This document shows positions 34,244 to 41,982 of a DNA stretch of 44,228 nucleotides, piece after piece. The stretch's first letter is position 1. Every line of letters begins with the position of its first letter. Source of the DNA: Desulfovibrio sp. OttesenSCG-928-C06 (GTDB taxonomy: Bacteria > Desulfobacterota > Desulfovibrionia > Desulfovibrionales > Desulfovibrionaceae); NCBI GenBank assembly GCA_030267065.1, contig JAJDJF010000009.1, positions 1-44,228 on the forward strand. The letters are read 5' to 3'. The notes below the pieces were generated by a model, which ran no database searches, had not been told where the DNA came from, and saw nothing but the letters and a program-made list of their open reading frames with translations. The translations under genes were made by a program, and so were the position numbers.

Positions 34244-35437
34244 ATGAGCAGTGGAGTTTTGTCACGCGAGTTTGAAGGTTACATTGGCCAGTCTTCAATG
34301 ATTCGGGCCATGTTCGAAACAGGTATCAAGCTCAAAAAAGAGCATGGCGAAGACAAGGTCTGTGATTTCAGCCTTGGCAACCCCGACCTGCCCCCGCCCA
34401 GAGAAGTCAAGCAGGCCATGCTTGAGCTTGCAGAAGAAGCAGACAAGCCTTTTGCCTTTGGTTATATGCCGAACGCCGGGTTCCCCTGGCTGCTGGAAAT
34501 GATGGCTGACGAGTACAGCCGCGAGCAGGGCACAAAGATTTCCGCTGGCGATATTCTGCTCACTGGCGGCGCTGCCGGGGCCATCAACTGCCTGTTCCGC
34601 GCTGTTCTGGAACGCGGTGACGAAGTTATCGGCATGCGCCCGTACTTTGTGGATTACATTAACTACGCAGCCAACTTTGGCGGTGTGTTCAAGCCGGTTG
34701 ATACCAGCGCTGATTTCAGCCTCAACCTTGCGGCAATTGAAGCGGCCATTACCGCCCAGACCCGCGTTGTGCTGATTAACTCGCCGCACAACCCCACCGG
34801 GCAGATTTACTCCAAGGAAGAACTGGAAGGGCTGGTAGCCATCTTGCGCAAAAAAAGCGCGGAACACGGCAGGCCGATCTTCCTGGCTTCTGACGAGCCT
34901 TACCGCTTCCTGACCTTTGATGGCGCGGTGGTTCCGGCTGTGCTGCCCATGTATGAATACGCCATTGTTCTCGGTTCTTTCGCCAAGAACATGTCTTTGC
35001 CCGGCGAACGCCTCGGTTACCTGATTGCTTCCCCAAACATGCCTGACAAGGCGTCGTTCATGGGCGGCGTTGTCATGGCCAGCCGTATCCTCGGCTTCCT
35101 GAACGCTCCGGTTGTGGGGCAGAAAATCCTGAAGCACGCGCTCGGCAAGGGAGTAGACCTTGAAATCTACGCCCGCCGCCGCCAGATGCTGGGCCAGATT
35201 CTGTCCGATGCCGGATACGAGTTCACCATGCCGCGTGGCGCTTTCTACTTCTTCCCCAAAGCCCCCGGCGGCGACGATCTGGCCTTCAACCAGATTCTTG
35301 CCAAGCAGCTGATTCTCGGCGTGCCCGGCACCGGATTCGGTATGCCCGGCTACTTCCGCCTTGCCTTCTGCGTGGACGAGAAAGTAATTGCGCGCTCGGC
35401 CGACGGCTTTAAACGCGCCATTGACTCCGTTAAGTAG
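34244..35437 (+). CDS. Class I/II PLP-dependent aminotransferase
   Basis: A 397-residue fold-type I aminotransferase in the aspartate aminotransferase superfamily. Seen: SLGNPDLPPPREV, NSPHNPTG with N183, the ASDEPYR segment with D217, and the PLP lysine K248 in GSFAKNMSLPGERLGY. The substrate cannot be fixed; aspartate, aromatic or branched-chain amino acids are options. AAGGAG lies 5 nt before ATG 34244, so upstream ATGs (34220, 34226) are not used. It stands alone between two terminators. Confidence 0.9.
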   Translation: MSSGVLSREFEGYIGQSSMIRAMFETGIKLKKEHGEDKVCDFSLGNPDLPPPREVKQAMLELAEEADKPFAFGYMPNAGFPWLLEMMADEYSREQGTKISAGDILLTGGAAGAINCLFRAVLERGDEVIGMRPYFVDYINYAANFGGVFKPVDTSADFSLNLAAIEAAITAQTRVVLINSPHNPTGQIYSKEELEGLVAILRKKSAEHGRPIFLASDEPYRFLTFDGAVVPAVLPMYEYAIVLGSFAKNMSLPGERLGYLIASPNMPDKASFMGGVVMASRILGFLNAPVVGQKILKHALGKGVDLEIYARRRQMLGQILSDAGYEFTMPRGAFYFFPKAPGGDDLAFNQILAKQLILGVPGTGFGMPGYFRLAFCVDEKVIARSADGFKRAIDSVK

Positions 35438-35467
35438 CGCCTGCCTGTAATTGGCTCGATAATGTTG

Positions 35468-35499
35468 AAAGCCCCGCGCTGTAATGGCGCGGGGCTTTT
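35468..35499 (+). terminator. Rho-independent terminator
   Basis: AAAGCCCCGCGC (35468–35479) pairs with GCGCGGGGCTTT (35487–35498), then T-rich sequence. It closes the aminotransferase gene. Confidence 0.95.
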
Positions 35500-35521
35500 A
35501 GATTTTTAGTAAGTGTTTTGT

Positions 35522-35700
35522 GCCTCCGGCGGCTTAAGGGGAGGGCTGCGCGTTTTATTACGCCAGCCTGTCAGATTTGATGCAAAACCAGCAAAGCCGG
35601 ATTTTGCCTGGCAGGCTGGCTAGAAACGGCTACAGCCGCTTGCTCCGCAGGATAAGGATTAAGAATCCCCTCCCCGGCAACGCGCGGCGTTGCATCCGGG
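35522..35700 (+). repeat. GCCTCCGGCGG element, half-copy C with a loop insertion
   Basis: Left end GCCTCCGGCGG (35522–35532) followed by CTTAAGGGG (35533–35541). The matching TTAAGAATCCCC appears only at 35659–35670, then the shared second stem GCAACGC/GCGTTGC (35677–35693), nearly identical to copy B. Between them lie about 117 bp that copy B lacks, with their own nested hairpin: CCAGCCTG (35563–35570) / CAGGCTGG (35612–35619) enclosing GCAAAA/TTTTGC, and CGGCT/AGCCG near 35627. There is no right-hand GCCTCCGGCGG end. Confidence 0.8.
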
Positions 35701-36032
35701 TAGGGCGCTTTAAGAATTGCTGTGCGTTATAAGTTTTGCGACGACTTTGGCTTGCAGAGATATTGGGCTAATAATTAAGATCGTTATGGTAGCAAACGCT
35801 TTCGCATCATGTCTGGTATTTGAGAATTAGCGTAAAGTCGTTTATGGTGGGCAAGCTCAAGCTGGCAAGGCAACTGGCTGTGTGCGGTTTGCGCCACGAT
35901 TGCTGGCGGCGCAAAGCGTGTCCTTAGGGCGGCGCAGAGTTTGACGCGGCATTGAACACGGCGTGTGTCTGTAAGCGCTTATTAGCATGGTTATTAAACG
36001 ATATCTGGATAGCCCTGATAACGGGAGCTTGA
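35701..36032. other. Non-coding stretch, no clear feature
   Basis: A 332-base gap between repeat C and the small unknown gene. It is less GC-rich at 35720–35830. I see no open frame with coding character and no strong promoter; GGGAG at 36023–36027 serves the next gene. Confidence 0.4.
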
Positions 36033-36458
36033 ATGGGTGATATTTTAAGCATACGGGTTATGGCCCAGACTTTGAACGAAGACGATGTTCTGGCTGCCTG
36101 GCCAGAGCTTTGCTCGTTGGTATGGCCTGAATGGACAGCCGGAAGAAAGCTCAGGAGCAAGGGCGTGGAGCGTTTGATGGGCCCGGTTCTCGGCCCCGGC
36201 CCGGTGGAGAAGTTTTTGGGCGGGCGCAAGCACGGTGTTGTTGAGCTGGCTTCCGACCTTGTGGATTTGCTCAAGTTTGGCGAATTGCCCGCCGCGATTA
36301 AAGAAAGCCTGATAGTCCCGGTGGGGCCAGTTGACTCCGCACGGCTCGCTCTTGCCAAAGCTCTTGGCGACTGGGCCGTGCAGGATGCCAATGCTGCTAC
36401 GAATGCTCTAGAAAAAGCGCTGGACGCGGCAGAGAAGGCTCTGGAAAAGGCCGTTTAA
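36033..36458 (+). CDS. Unknown 141-residue protein
   Basis: I do not recognise the family with confidence; it resembles small conserved proteins I remember from Desulfovibrio with a similar DILSIRV… start and a DLVDLLKFGE segment. Residues 1–110 look globular and mixed (EDVLAAWPELCSLVWPEW; GVVELASDLVDLLKFGELP). The end (about 113–141) is a regular Ala/Glu/Lys helix (NALEKALDAAEKALEKAV), likely amphipathic. No signal peptide or membrane segment. The start has GGAG at 5-nt spacing. It stands alone, with non-coding DNA on both sides and an inverted repeat (TTGC-GTCTGC/GCAGAC-GCAA) near 36500–36535. Confidence 0.7.
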   Translation: MGDILSIRVMAQTLNEDDVLAAWPELCSLVWPEWTAGRKLRSKGVERLMGPVLGPGPVEKFLGGRKHGVVELASDLVDLLKFGELPAAIKESLIVPVGPVDSARLALAKALGDWAVQDANAATNALEKALDAAEKALEKAV

Positions 36459-36586
36459 GTCCGCGCTGCCGTTGCTATAGTGGCTATGGCGCATGGCTTG
36501 CGGTCTGCGGTTATGCTTGCAGACGCAACTTTGCGGCAGCGCAGCCGTGTCTTGTACCATGCCGCGTTCTTCCGTTCTGTGACGTA

Positions 36587-36698
36587 TTCTGACACATATC
36601 AATTTGAGACGCGCCTCTGGCAAACTTCAATTTTGTGATTCACTCTGGCAGGCCTCAATTTTATGATATGCTCTGGTGAGACCCAGTAATCTGGTTTT
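36587..36698 (+). repeat. 28-bp tandem repeat, four degenerate units
   Basis: Units start at 36587, 36615, 36643 and 36671, spaced exactly 28 bp. The middle two are closest: both begin CTCTGGCA and share CTTCAATTTT/CCTCAATTTT. The first keeps TTCTGACA and ATCAATTT; the last keeps CTCTGG and then diverges. The block ends 21 bp before the DedA-type gene, where an iteron-like regulatory role is possible. Confidence 0.65.
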
Positions 36699-36719
36699 TT
36701 GCCGCATGTGGCAGGTAAA

Positions 36720-37310
36720 ATGTTTGAAGACTCAACAGCCGTATATATTCTGACGCGCTTTGGCTATCTGGCGGTGCTGGGCGGTGCGGCGGTGGAGAAT
36801 TCCACCATCCTGCTGGTTGCCGGTGTGCTGGCAGAGCGCGGCTATCTTTCACTCCCGCTGGTCATGCTTGGGGGCTTGGTTTGCAGCGCTTTGGCGGGGC
36901 AGGGGCTGTTCATGCTCTCGCGCTTCAGGGCGGCCAATCTGTTTGCGCGTTTTCCGCGTCTGGCTGCGCGGGCGGACGCAGTTTGCCGCAACGTTTCGGA
37001 TATGCCGCGCGCCTTGCATTTTTTCGCCTTCATGTTCCGCTGGTGCTGGGGCGTTAAAAATCTGGCCCCGGTCTTTCTGGGGCGTACATCAATAAAAAAT
37101 CTCTGGTTTGGCGTGCTAAACCTGCTTGGGGCCGCTATATGGGCTTCGGCCTTCAGTCTGGCCGGGTACGGGTTTTCTTCCGCTGTGGAAGGTGCTTTTG
37201 GCTCGATGTTTATTTTTGAGCTGGCCTTGCTGGTTCTGGCGGCGGTGCTTCCGGCCCTGATCGCCTGGAGGCGCTTGCACGGCGGCAAATGTAAGGATAC
37301 CGGAAAGTAA
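36720..37310 (+). CDS. DedA-family (VTT domain) membrane protein
   Basis: A 196-residue inner membrane protein of the DedA/VTT superfamily, whose members include undecaprenyl-phosphate and lipid flippases needed for envelope integrity. Hydrophobic segments lie near 15–35, 38–60, 100–115, 130–150 and 155–180. The family-type region FMFRWCWGVKNLAPVFLGRT matches the conserved F-x-R-x5-R area of DedA proteins only loosely. ATG 36720 is preferred to TTG 36699. Its stop overlaps the start of mnmA (TAATG), so the two are translationally coupled. Which lipid it handles is unknown. Confidence 0.8.
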   Translation: MFEDSTAVYILTRFGYLAVLGGAAVENSTILLVAGVLAERGYLSLPLVMLGGLVCSALAGQGLFMLSRFRAANLFARFPRLAARADAVCRNVSDMPRALHFFAFMFRWCWGVKNLAPVFLGRTSIKNLWFGVLNLLGAAIWASAFSLAGYGFSSAVEGAFGSMFIFELALLVLAAVLPALIAWRRLHGGKCKDTGK

Positions 37311-38650
37311 TGAACGATTTTAACGGAAAAAGAACGGCAGTTACTGTTAGCGGCGGGGTAGACAGCCTCTACAGCCTTGTGTCGCTAAGGGAGAACTATA
37401 AGGGAGCGGATATTTTCGCCCTGCATGCGCTTTTTCTTCCTGCCCGGCTGCGCGGGACCGAGTATGACCGGATGCTTGCCGTTTTGCGGACCGGGTGCGA
37501 GCGGATTGGGGTAGAGCTTCATATTGTTGACTGCTCTGCTGAGTTTGCGCGTCTGGTGATGCGCCCGTTTGCGGCTTCCTATTTTGCTGGCTGCACGCCC
37601 AACCCCTGCGCGGCCTGCAACCGCGACATCAAGTTCGGGCTGCTGTGGGACAAGGCTGCGGCTCTTGGGGCTGATTTGATGGTTACCGGGCATTACGCGC
37701 GGCTGGAGTTTGACGCGCAAGGTGCTCCAATGCTCCTGAACGGACGCGATATCTATAAGGACCAAAGCTATTTTCTGGCCCTAACCCCTCTGGAACAGCT
37801 TGCCAGAGTGCGCTTCCCGCTTGGGGACAAGCGCAAGAGCGACATTGTGGCAGAACTGGATGAGCGCAACAGACGCGCGGCAGATCTGGCCCTGTCAGCA
37901 TCAGGCGACCGGGCTGTTTCAGGCGGTGGCGCGGGCAACTCTACTGGTTCAGACAATTCAGACTGCGCCGCCGGTTCCGGCAACGAAGCTGGTGTCGCCA
38001 GTATTGAGCAGGCTGGTAATTCAGCTAACTCCGGCAATTCCGGCCTTATTGGCGCAACCGCCATTGAAGTGCCTGTAAAAGACGAGAGTCAGGAGATTTG
38101 CTTTATTCCCGGCAATGATTACCGTGCTTTTCTGGCTGAGCAGGCGGCGTTGGATCCAGAACTTGCAGCAGCCGGGCAACGCATTGGCAATGCCGGGGAT
38201 ATGCTTTTGCCGGACGGTAGGGTTGTGGGCAAACACAAAGGCTTATGGGCTTATACGGAAGGCCAGCGCAAGGGGCTGGGAGTGGCCTGGAGCGAGCCTC
38301 TTTACGTTTTGGGTAAGGATCTTGAGCGCAACGCGTTGCTTTTGGGTACTGCGTCTGATCTGAACAGCCGTTTCTGTCTTTGCGGTAACCTGAATTTTCT
38401 GCTCCCGCCCGAGGAATGGCCTGCGGTGGTTTACGCCAAAACCCGTTACCGTCAGGCCATGCAGCCCGCAAAGGTGGAATTTTCAGATTCCGGGCAAATG
38501 CGCATCGAGTTTGTCGATAGTCAGCCCTCGGCCCCGGCAGCGCCGGGGCAGGTAGCTGCCATTTACATGCCATATGGAATAAATGAAGATGGTGGGGAAG
38601 CACAGGACTTCCGCCTGCTGGCTGGCGGTGAGATTCAGCGGAGCAGATAG
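37310..38650 (+). CDS. mnmA: tRNA-specific 2-thiouridylase with low-complexity insert
   Basis: MnmA adds sulfur to U34 of Lys, Glu and Gln tRNAs, with ATP and a persulfide donor. Seen: the PP-loop SGGVDSLYS (14–22), NPC100-AAC103-NRDIKFG with the first catalytic Cys, VTGHYARL, KDQSYFLALTPLEQL, and the second catalytic Cys C264 in DESQEICFIPG. At 446 residues it is longer than usual (about 360): an Asn/Ser/Gly/Ala-rich insert at about 193–252 separates the adenylation domain from the second Cys motif. The N-terminal region is more divergent than typical MnmA. It starts within the DedA stop codon. Confidence 0.88.
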   Translation: MNDFNGKRTAVTVSGGVDSLYSLVSLRENYKGADIFALHALFLPARLRGTEYDRMLAVLRTGCERIGVELHIVDCSAEFARLVMRPFAASYFAGCTPNPCAACNRDIKFGLLWDKAAALGADLMVTGHYARLEFDAQGAPMLLNGRDIYKDQSYFLALTPLEQLARVRFPLGDKRKSDIVAELDERNRRAADLALSASGDRAVSGGGAGNSTGSDNSDCAAGSGNEAGVASIEQAGNSANSGNSGLIGATAIEVPVKDESQEICFIPGNDYRAFLAEQAALDPELAAAGQRIGNAGDMLLPDGRVVGKHKGLWAYTEGQRKGLGVAWSEPLYVLGKDLERNALLLGTASDLNSRFCLCGNLNFLLPPEEWPAVVYAKTRYRQAMQPAKVEFSDSGQMRIEFVDSQPSAPAAPGQVAAIYMPYGINEDGGEAQDFRLLAGGEIQRSR

Positions 38651-38730
38651 GCTTTTGCAGCTGAGGCTGGTGAGTATTTGGGGAAATGGGAACTCTTGCT
38701 GAGGTGTAATGCCAGCTTGAACTTACAAGA

Positions 38731-38884
38731 CCTGCCCCTGTTGCGGGGTGCAGGGGCCAGCCGGTCCCTGCCGGGGATTCTTAAGGTGTAGCTCGTTTCA
38801 TAGGGCAATACGCGATTAAATCGATCGCATCTTAAAAGCGATACTGGTGTGCAACTATTTCGAGCCCCTTAAGCCGCCGGAGGC
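38731..38884 (-). repeat. GCCTCCGGCGG element, half-copy D with a loop insertion
   Basis: The end CCGCCGGAGGC (38874–38884) is preceded by CCCCTTAAG (38865–38873). Its partner CTTAAGG is at 38780–38786, so about 78 bp sit in what is a 3-nt loop in copy B; this insert is bounded by GCTCG (38791) and CGAGC (38861). Beyond it are GATTC and the second stem GCAGGG/CCCTGC (38750–38771), as in copy B. The other terminal repeat is missing. It lies directly after fliH, between convergent mnmA and fliH. Confidence 0.8.
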
Positions 38885-38904
38885 ATTCTGCTTCCGCGCG
38901 CCAG

Positions 38905-39678
38905 CTATTCCTGTCCTGCTTCCGGCACCATCAGTGTATCCAGAACAGACTGCACAGCAGCCATGCGGCTTTCGATGCTGTTGTCTGCCAGTGATGAGGC
39001 GCTTTCCACAATCAGGCCACCGGGGGTGAGGGATGGATCGCCTTTTACGCGCCAGCCTTCAAGTTCGGTCTGTCCTGCCTGATTAGCGGCGTTCTGGCCC
39101 AGCGCGATAATGTCTGCAATGGCGGCTTCGTCTTCCGGATGTACGCGCACGGTGATGTTGCGGGCGCTTTCCAGAGTGCGCAGGGCCTGATGGTAGAGGT
39201 TTTCCAGAATCTTGCCGCGTTCTTCCTGCAGCGTTATTCCAAAGGCCTTTTCAACCGAAATTCTGACCAGCGCCGCCAGATCGTCCCGCCATGCGCGGGT
39301 TACTGCCGCGCTTTCCTGCTGGATTGATGAGAGCACGGCGGAAACCGCGTCGCCCATGGATGAGCGCAGTTCTTCCAGCTCCTGTTCGGCCAGCCGCACG
39401 CCTTCGTCATAGCCTTCCTGCCGGGCCTGCTCGCGGATGGCGGCGGCTTCGGACTCGGCCTGAGCCAGAATTTCTTTGGCTTTTTCCGTGGCGCGTACGC
39501 GGACGCGATCCAGATACTGGTTTTCGTCTTTTTCATCCCACGCGCGTGAGCGGACGCTTTCAACGTCATTCAGCTCGCTGATCTTGTTGCCGATGAAGAT
39601 GCGCCCCCATTTGGAGCGATCTTCAGGCTCTTTGCTTTGCGCTTCGGCTTGCTGCGCGGGATTCGTTTCGGCGGCCAT
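38905..39678 (-). CDS. fliH: Flagellar assembly protein FliH
   Basis: FliH binds and regulates the export ATPase FliI in the flagellar type III secretion apparatus. The 257-residue protein has the expected layout: a disordered N-terminus, a long charged coiled coil (about 50–125: RVRVRATEKAKEILAQAESE onwards) with a G-Y-x-E-G element (REQARQEGYDEGVRLAEQE), and a C-terminal globular half (VSAVLSSIQQESAAVTRAW; VRVHPEDEAAIADI). It starts 21 nt after the fliG stop. FliI, its partner and usual next gene, is absent; a repeat element and mnmA follow instead. Confidence 0.93.
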   Translation of the reverse strand: MAAETNPAQQAEAQSKEPEDRSKWGRIFIGNKISELNDVESVRSRAWDEKDENQYLDRVRVRATEKAKEILAQAESEAAAIREQARQEGYDEGVRLAEQELEELRSSMGDAVSAVLSSIQQESAAVTRAWRDDLAALVRISVEKAFGITLQEERGKILENLYHQALRTLESARNITVRVHPEDEAAIADIIALGQNAANQAGQTELEGWRVKGDPSLTPGGLIVESASSLADNSIESRMAAVQSVLDTLMVPEAGQE

Positions 39679-39699
39679 TACAAATATAACCTCTTGAAT

Positions 39700-40719
39700 T
39701 TATACGAACACATCGCTGTTGCCGCGGCTTATCACAATACGGCCTTCGGCTTCGAGCTTGCGTACTACCTTGATGATATTCTGCTGGGCCGATTCCACGT
39801 CGGAGAGCTTGGTCGGTCCCATGATTTCAAGGTCTTCCTTGATCATGCTGGAGGCGCGTTCGGACATGTTGCGGAAGAAGATGTCGCGCAGTTCCTCGTT
39901 GGAGCCGCGCAGGGCCATGGTAAGATCCTCGTTGGAGATTTCCTTGAGCATTTCGCGCACGGCACGGTCGTCCAGCGTGTTGACGTCTTCGAACACGAAC
40001 ATGAGGGCGCGGATATCTTCCGCCATCTGTGCGGATTCTTCCTCGATCTCGGAGAGCACTTCTTCTTCTGTTGCGCGGTCGACAGAGTTGAGGATTTCCG
40101 CAACCGACTGCACGCCGCCAACCTTTTTGCCTTCCTTGCCGCCCATGGCGATAAGCTGGCTTTGCAGAACCTGATCCACGGCCATGAGCATTTCTTCCGG
40201 CACGGATTCGAGCCGGGCCAGACGCATGAGTACTTCCGTACGCACGCCCGGCGGCAGGTTGACCAGCAGCTCGCCTCCGTTTTCCGGCGGCAGGTGGCCC
40301 ATGATGAGCGACAGGGTTTGCGGGTGTTCGTTGCGCAGAATCTGGGCCATGAGTTTGGGGCTGACGTTGCCAAGCTCGCGGAATGGCTGCGCGGCTTCGT
40401 CAAGACCCAGAAGATCGGTAATGTATTTGGCTGTGTCGCTATCCACGTTGGCAAGAAGCAGTTTTTTGACCGCGTCCGAACCACCGCGCACCATCTGCTG
40501 CCCTGTGACCAGAGCATGGTGGTATTCGCGCAGGACGCTTTCCACCGTTTCTTTGGGGATGGCGCCAAGTTCAACCATCGCCTTGGAGATGGAGACAATT
40601 TCCTGACGCTCCATGCGCTTGAACACTTCGGCAGCGAAGCGCTCGCCCATGGCCAGAAGCAGTACCGCTGTTTTTTGCGGCCCCTTGAGTTCCGTAGGTG
40701 TTTCAGCTTTTTGCGACAC
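39700..40719 (-). CDS. fliG: Flagellar motor switch protein FliG
   Basis: FliG forms the rotor ring that meets the stator and sets rotation direction. The 339-residue protein has all three domains: N-terminal (GPQKTAVLLLAMGERFAAEV), middle with EHPQTLSLIMGHLPP (the EHPQ motif that binds FliM), and C-terminal with the charged torque helix (DDRAVREMLKEISNEDLTMA) and RNMSERASSMIKEDLE. The start is GTG 40719 with GAGGA 8 nt upstream. It is normally preceded by fliE and fliF; here a promoter and then a TrmH-type gene lie upstream. Confidence 0.97.
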   Translation of the reverse strand: MSQKAETPTELKGPQKTAVLLLAMGERFAAEVFKRMERQEIVSISKAMVELGAIPKETVESVLREYHHALVTGQQMVRGGSDAVKKLLLANVDSDTAKYITDLLGLDEAAQPFRELGNVSPKLMAQILRNEHPQTLSLIMGHLPPENGGELLVNLPPGVRTEVLMRLARLESVPEEMLMAVDQVLQSQLIAMGGKEGKKVGGVQSVAEILNSVDRATEEEVLSEIEEESAQMAEDIRALMFVFEDVNTLDDRAVREMLKEISNEDLTMALRGSNEELRDIFFRNMSERASSMIKEDLEIMGPTKLSDVESAQQNIIKVVRKLEAEGRIVISRGNSDVFV

Positions 40720-40748
40720 TTTTTGTTTCCTCGTTACATTGAACGTTG

Positions 40749-40805
40749 TTTCCGCAAGGCGCTTACGCCTGCTGGAAATCTAACGTAGATATCCCGTAGT
40801 TGCAA
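40749..40805 (-). promoter_or_regulatory. Putative promoter and leader hairpin of fliGH
   Basis: On the minus strand TTGCAA (40800–40805) is followed after 17 bp by TAGATT (complement of 40777–40782), each 4 of 6 to consensus. The transcript would open near a hairpin with arms 40749–40761 (TTTCC, AGGCG) and 40766–40778 (CGCCT, GGAAA), interrupted by a 3-nt internal loop. I found no sigma-54 or sigma-28 motif. Confidence 0.4.
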
Positions 40806-40991
40806 TTACTATGCCTGAACTTTCTAGAGTTTTGTTAAAAAAACTGCAGGCACCGGTGGGCATACTGGCAGAGGGGGACCCGGTTAGCGCTGGCTCCAGC
40901 ATGTGTACGCCTGCTCCATTGGCATAAGCAGGTGCGCAAAGTGAACAGGCTGGTGGCTCAAAACGGCCCGGACAGAAAGTTGGCAGCCTTG

Positions 40992-41873
40992 CTAATCCAG
41001 CCCAGCGCGATGTAGCCCGGCCTGAAAGAAAGCCATGGCAATGCTCATGGACACGGATGCATTCAGGGATTCCACGCAGGACCGCATGGGGATGGAGATG
41101 CGCCGCTCCTCCGGCCAGTAATCATCAAGGCCGGGGCCTTCCAGACCGGCAACCAGCCCGATTCCAGCTCCAATGTCTGCATTTCCGGCATTCAGGCGGC
41201 AGGCCTTGGCAAAATCAAAATCATAAATGCTTCTTCCCCTTGGGGAGAGCGCGAAAACAGGCAAGTCCATCCGGGAAAGTTCTTCCAGCCCCGGCCCGCT
41301 GAAAAGCGGTACCTGAAAGATCCCCGGCCCGGAAGCGCGCAGACTTTTTGGCAGGTAGGGGGTGGCGGCTTCCTTCAGCAGTACGACTCCGGCATCAAAG
41401 GCCGCGGCGCTGCGGATTGTGGTGCCAAGGTTGATCGGATTCTGGAAGGGCACGAACACGGTCATGGAGCAGCGGGGGGCTGACGCCGCTGAATTGGTGG
41501 CGTCGTCATTACAGCGCGGCAGGGGGAGTTCGCCGTTCCAGGCCGGTGGGGGCGGGGCGCTGATTTGCAGAATCGGCCCGCGAATCCCGTAAATATCCAG
41601 CGCGGCGAACATGTCGCTGGGCAAGGCGAAAATCTGGCAGCGCTGCGGCACATCCAGTCCGTCCAGCAAAGCCGCTCCGCACGGCTCGTCCGGCTTTTTG
41701 CGCACGATAACCGCTTCAATCCTGTCGCCGTAGCGTTCCACAATCTCATGGATGAACGAGCGCCCGGAAACCAGCGCCTGCTCGTTCTTTTTGATGCCGC
41801 GCGAATCAAGCAGCTTGAGCCATGTTTTGTAGCGCGGGTTTTGCGGGCTGCTTATCTCTGTGAAAGTGGCCAT
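40992..41873 (-). CDS. TrmH/SpoU-family RNA 2'-O-methyltransferase
   Basis: A 293-residue SPOUT-class enzyme that should methylate a ribose 2'-OH in rRNA or tRNA with SAM; the exact site is unknown. The N-terminal substrate-binding part contains SSPQNPRYKTWLKLL and LVSGRSFIHEIVERYGD. The knotted catalytic domain shows FQNPINLGTTIRSAAAFDAG (motif 1), GLVAGLEGPGLDDYW (motif 2) and ISIPMRSCVESLNASVSMSIAM (motif 3). A Pro/Ala/Ser/Asn-rich linker of about 30 residues (106–136) separates the domains. ATG 41873 has AGGA 8 nt upstream. It precedes fliGH by 272 bp but is probably a separate unit. Confidence 0.9.
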   Translation of the reverse strand: MATFTEISSPQNPRYKTWLKLLDSRGIKKNEQALVSGRSFIHEIVERYGDRIEAVIVRKKPDEPCGAALLDGLDVPQRCQIFALPSDMFAALDIYGIRGPILQISAPPPPAWNGELPLPRCNDDATNSAASAPRCSMTVFVPFQNPINLGTTIRSAAAFDAGVVLLKEAATPYLPKSLRASGPGIFQVPLFSGPGLEELSRMDLPVFALSPRGRSIYDFDFAKACRLNAGNADIGAGIGLVAGLEGPGLDDYWPEERRISIPMRSCVESLNASVSMSIAMAFFQAGLHRAGLD

Positions 41874-41982
41874 TCTGCTGGTCCTGTAATTCCTGTTTAC
41901 CGTTTTTACCGTTCTGGCTGTTGATGCAAAACTGGCTGGAGACAGCCCTTGCGGAGAATAGTCTTTTTGACGCCGCCGGGCA

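Noticed and set aside
36587..36698. The 28-bp repeats as a CRISPR array
   Set aside because: Units are directly adjacent with no spacers, are degenerate, and no cas gene is near.
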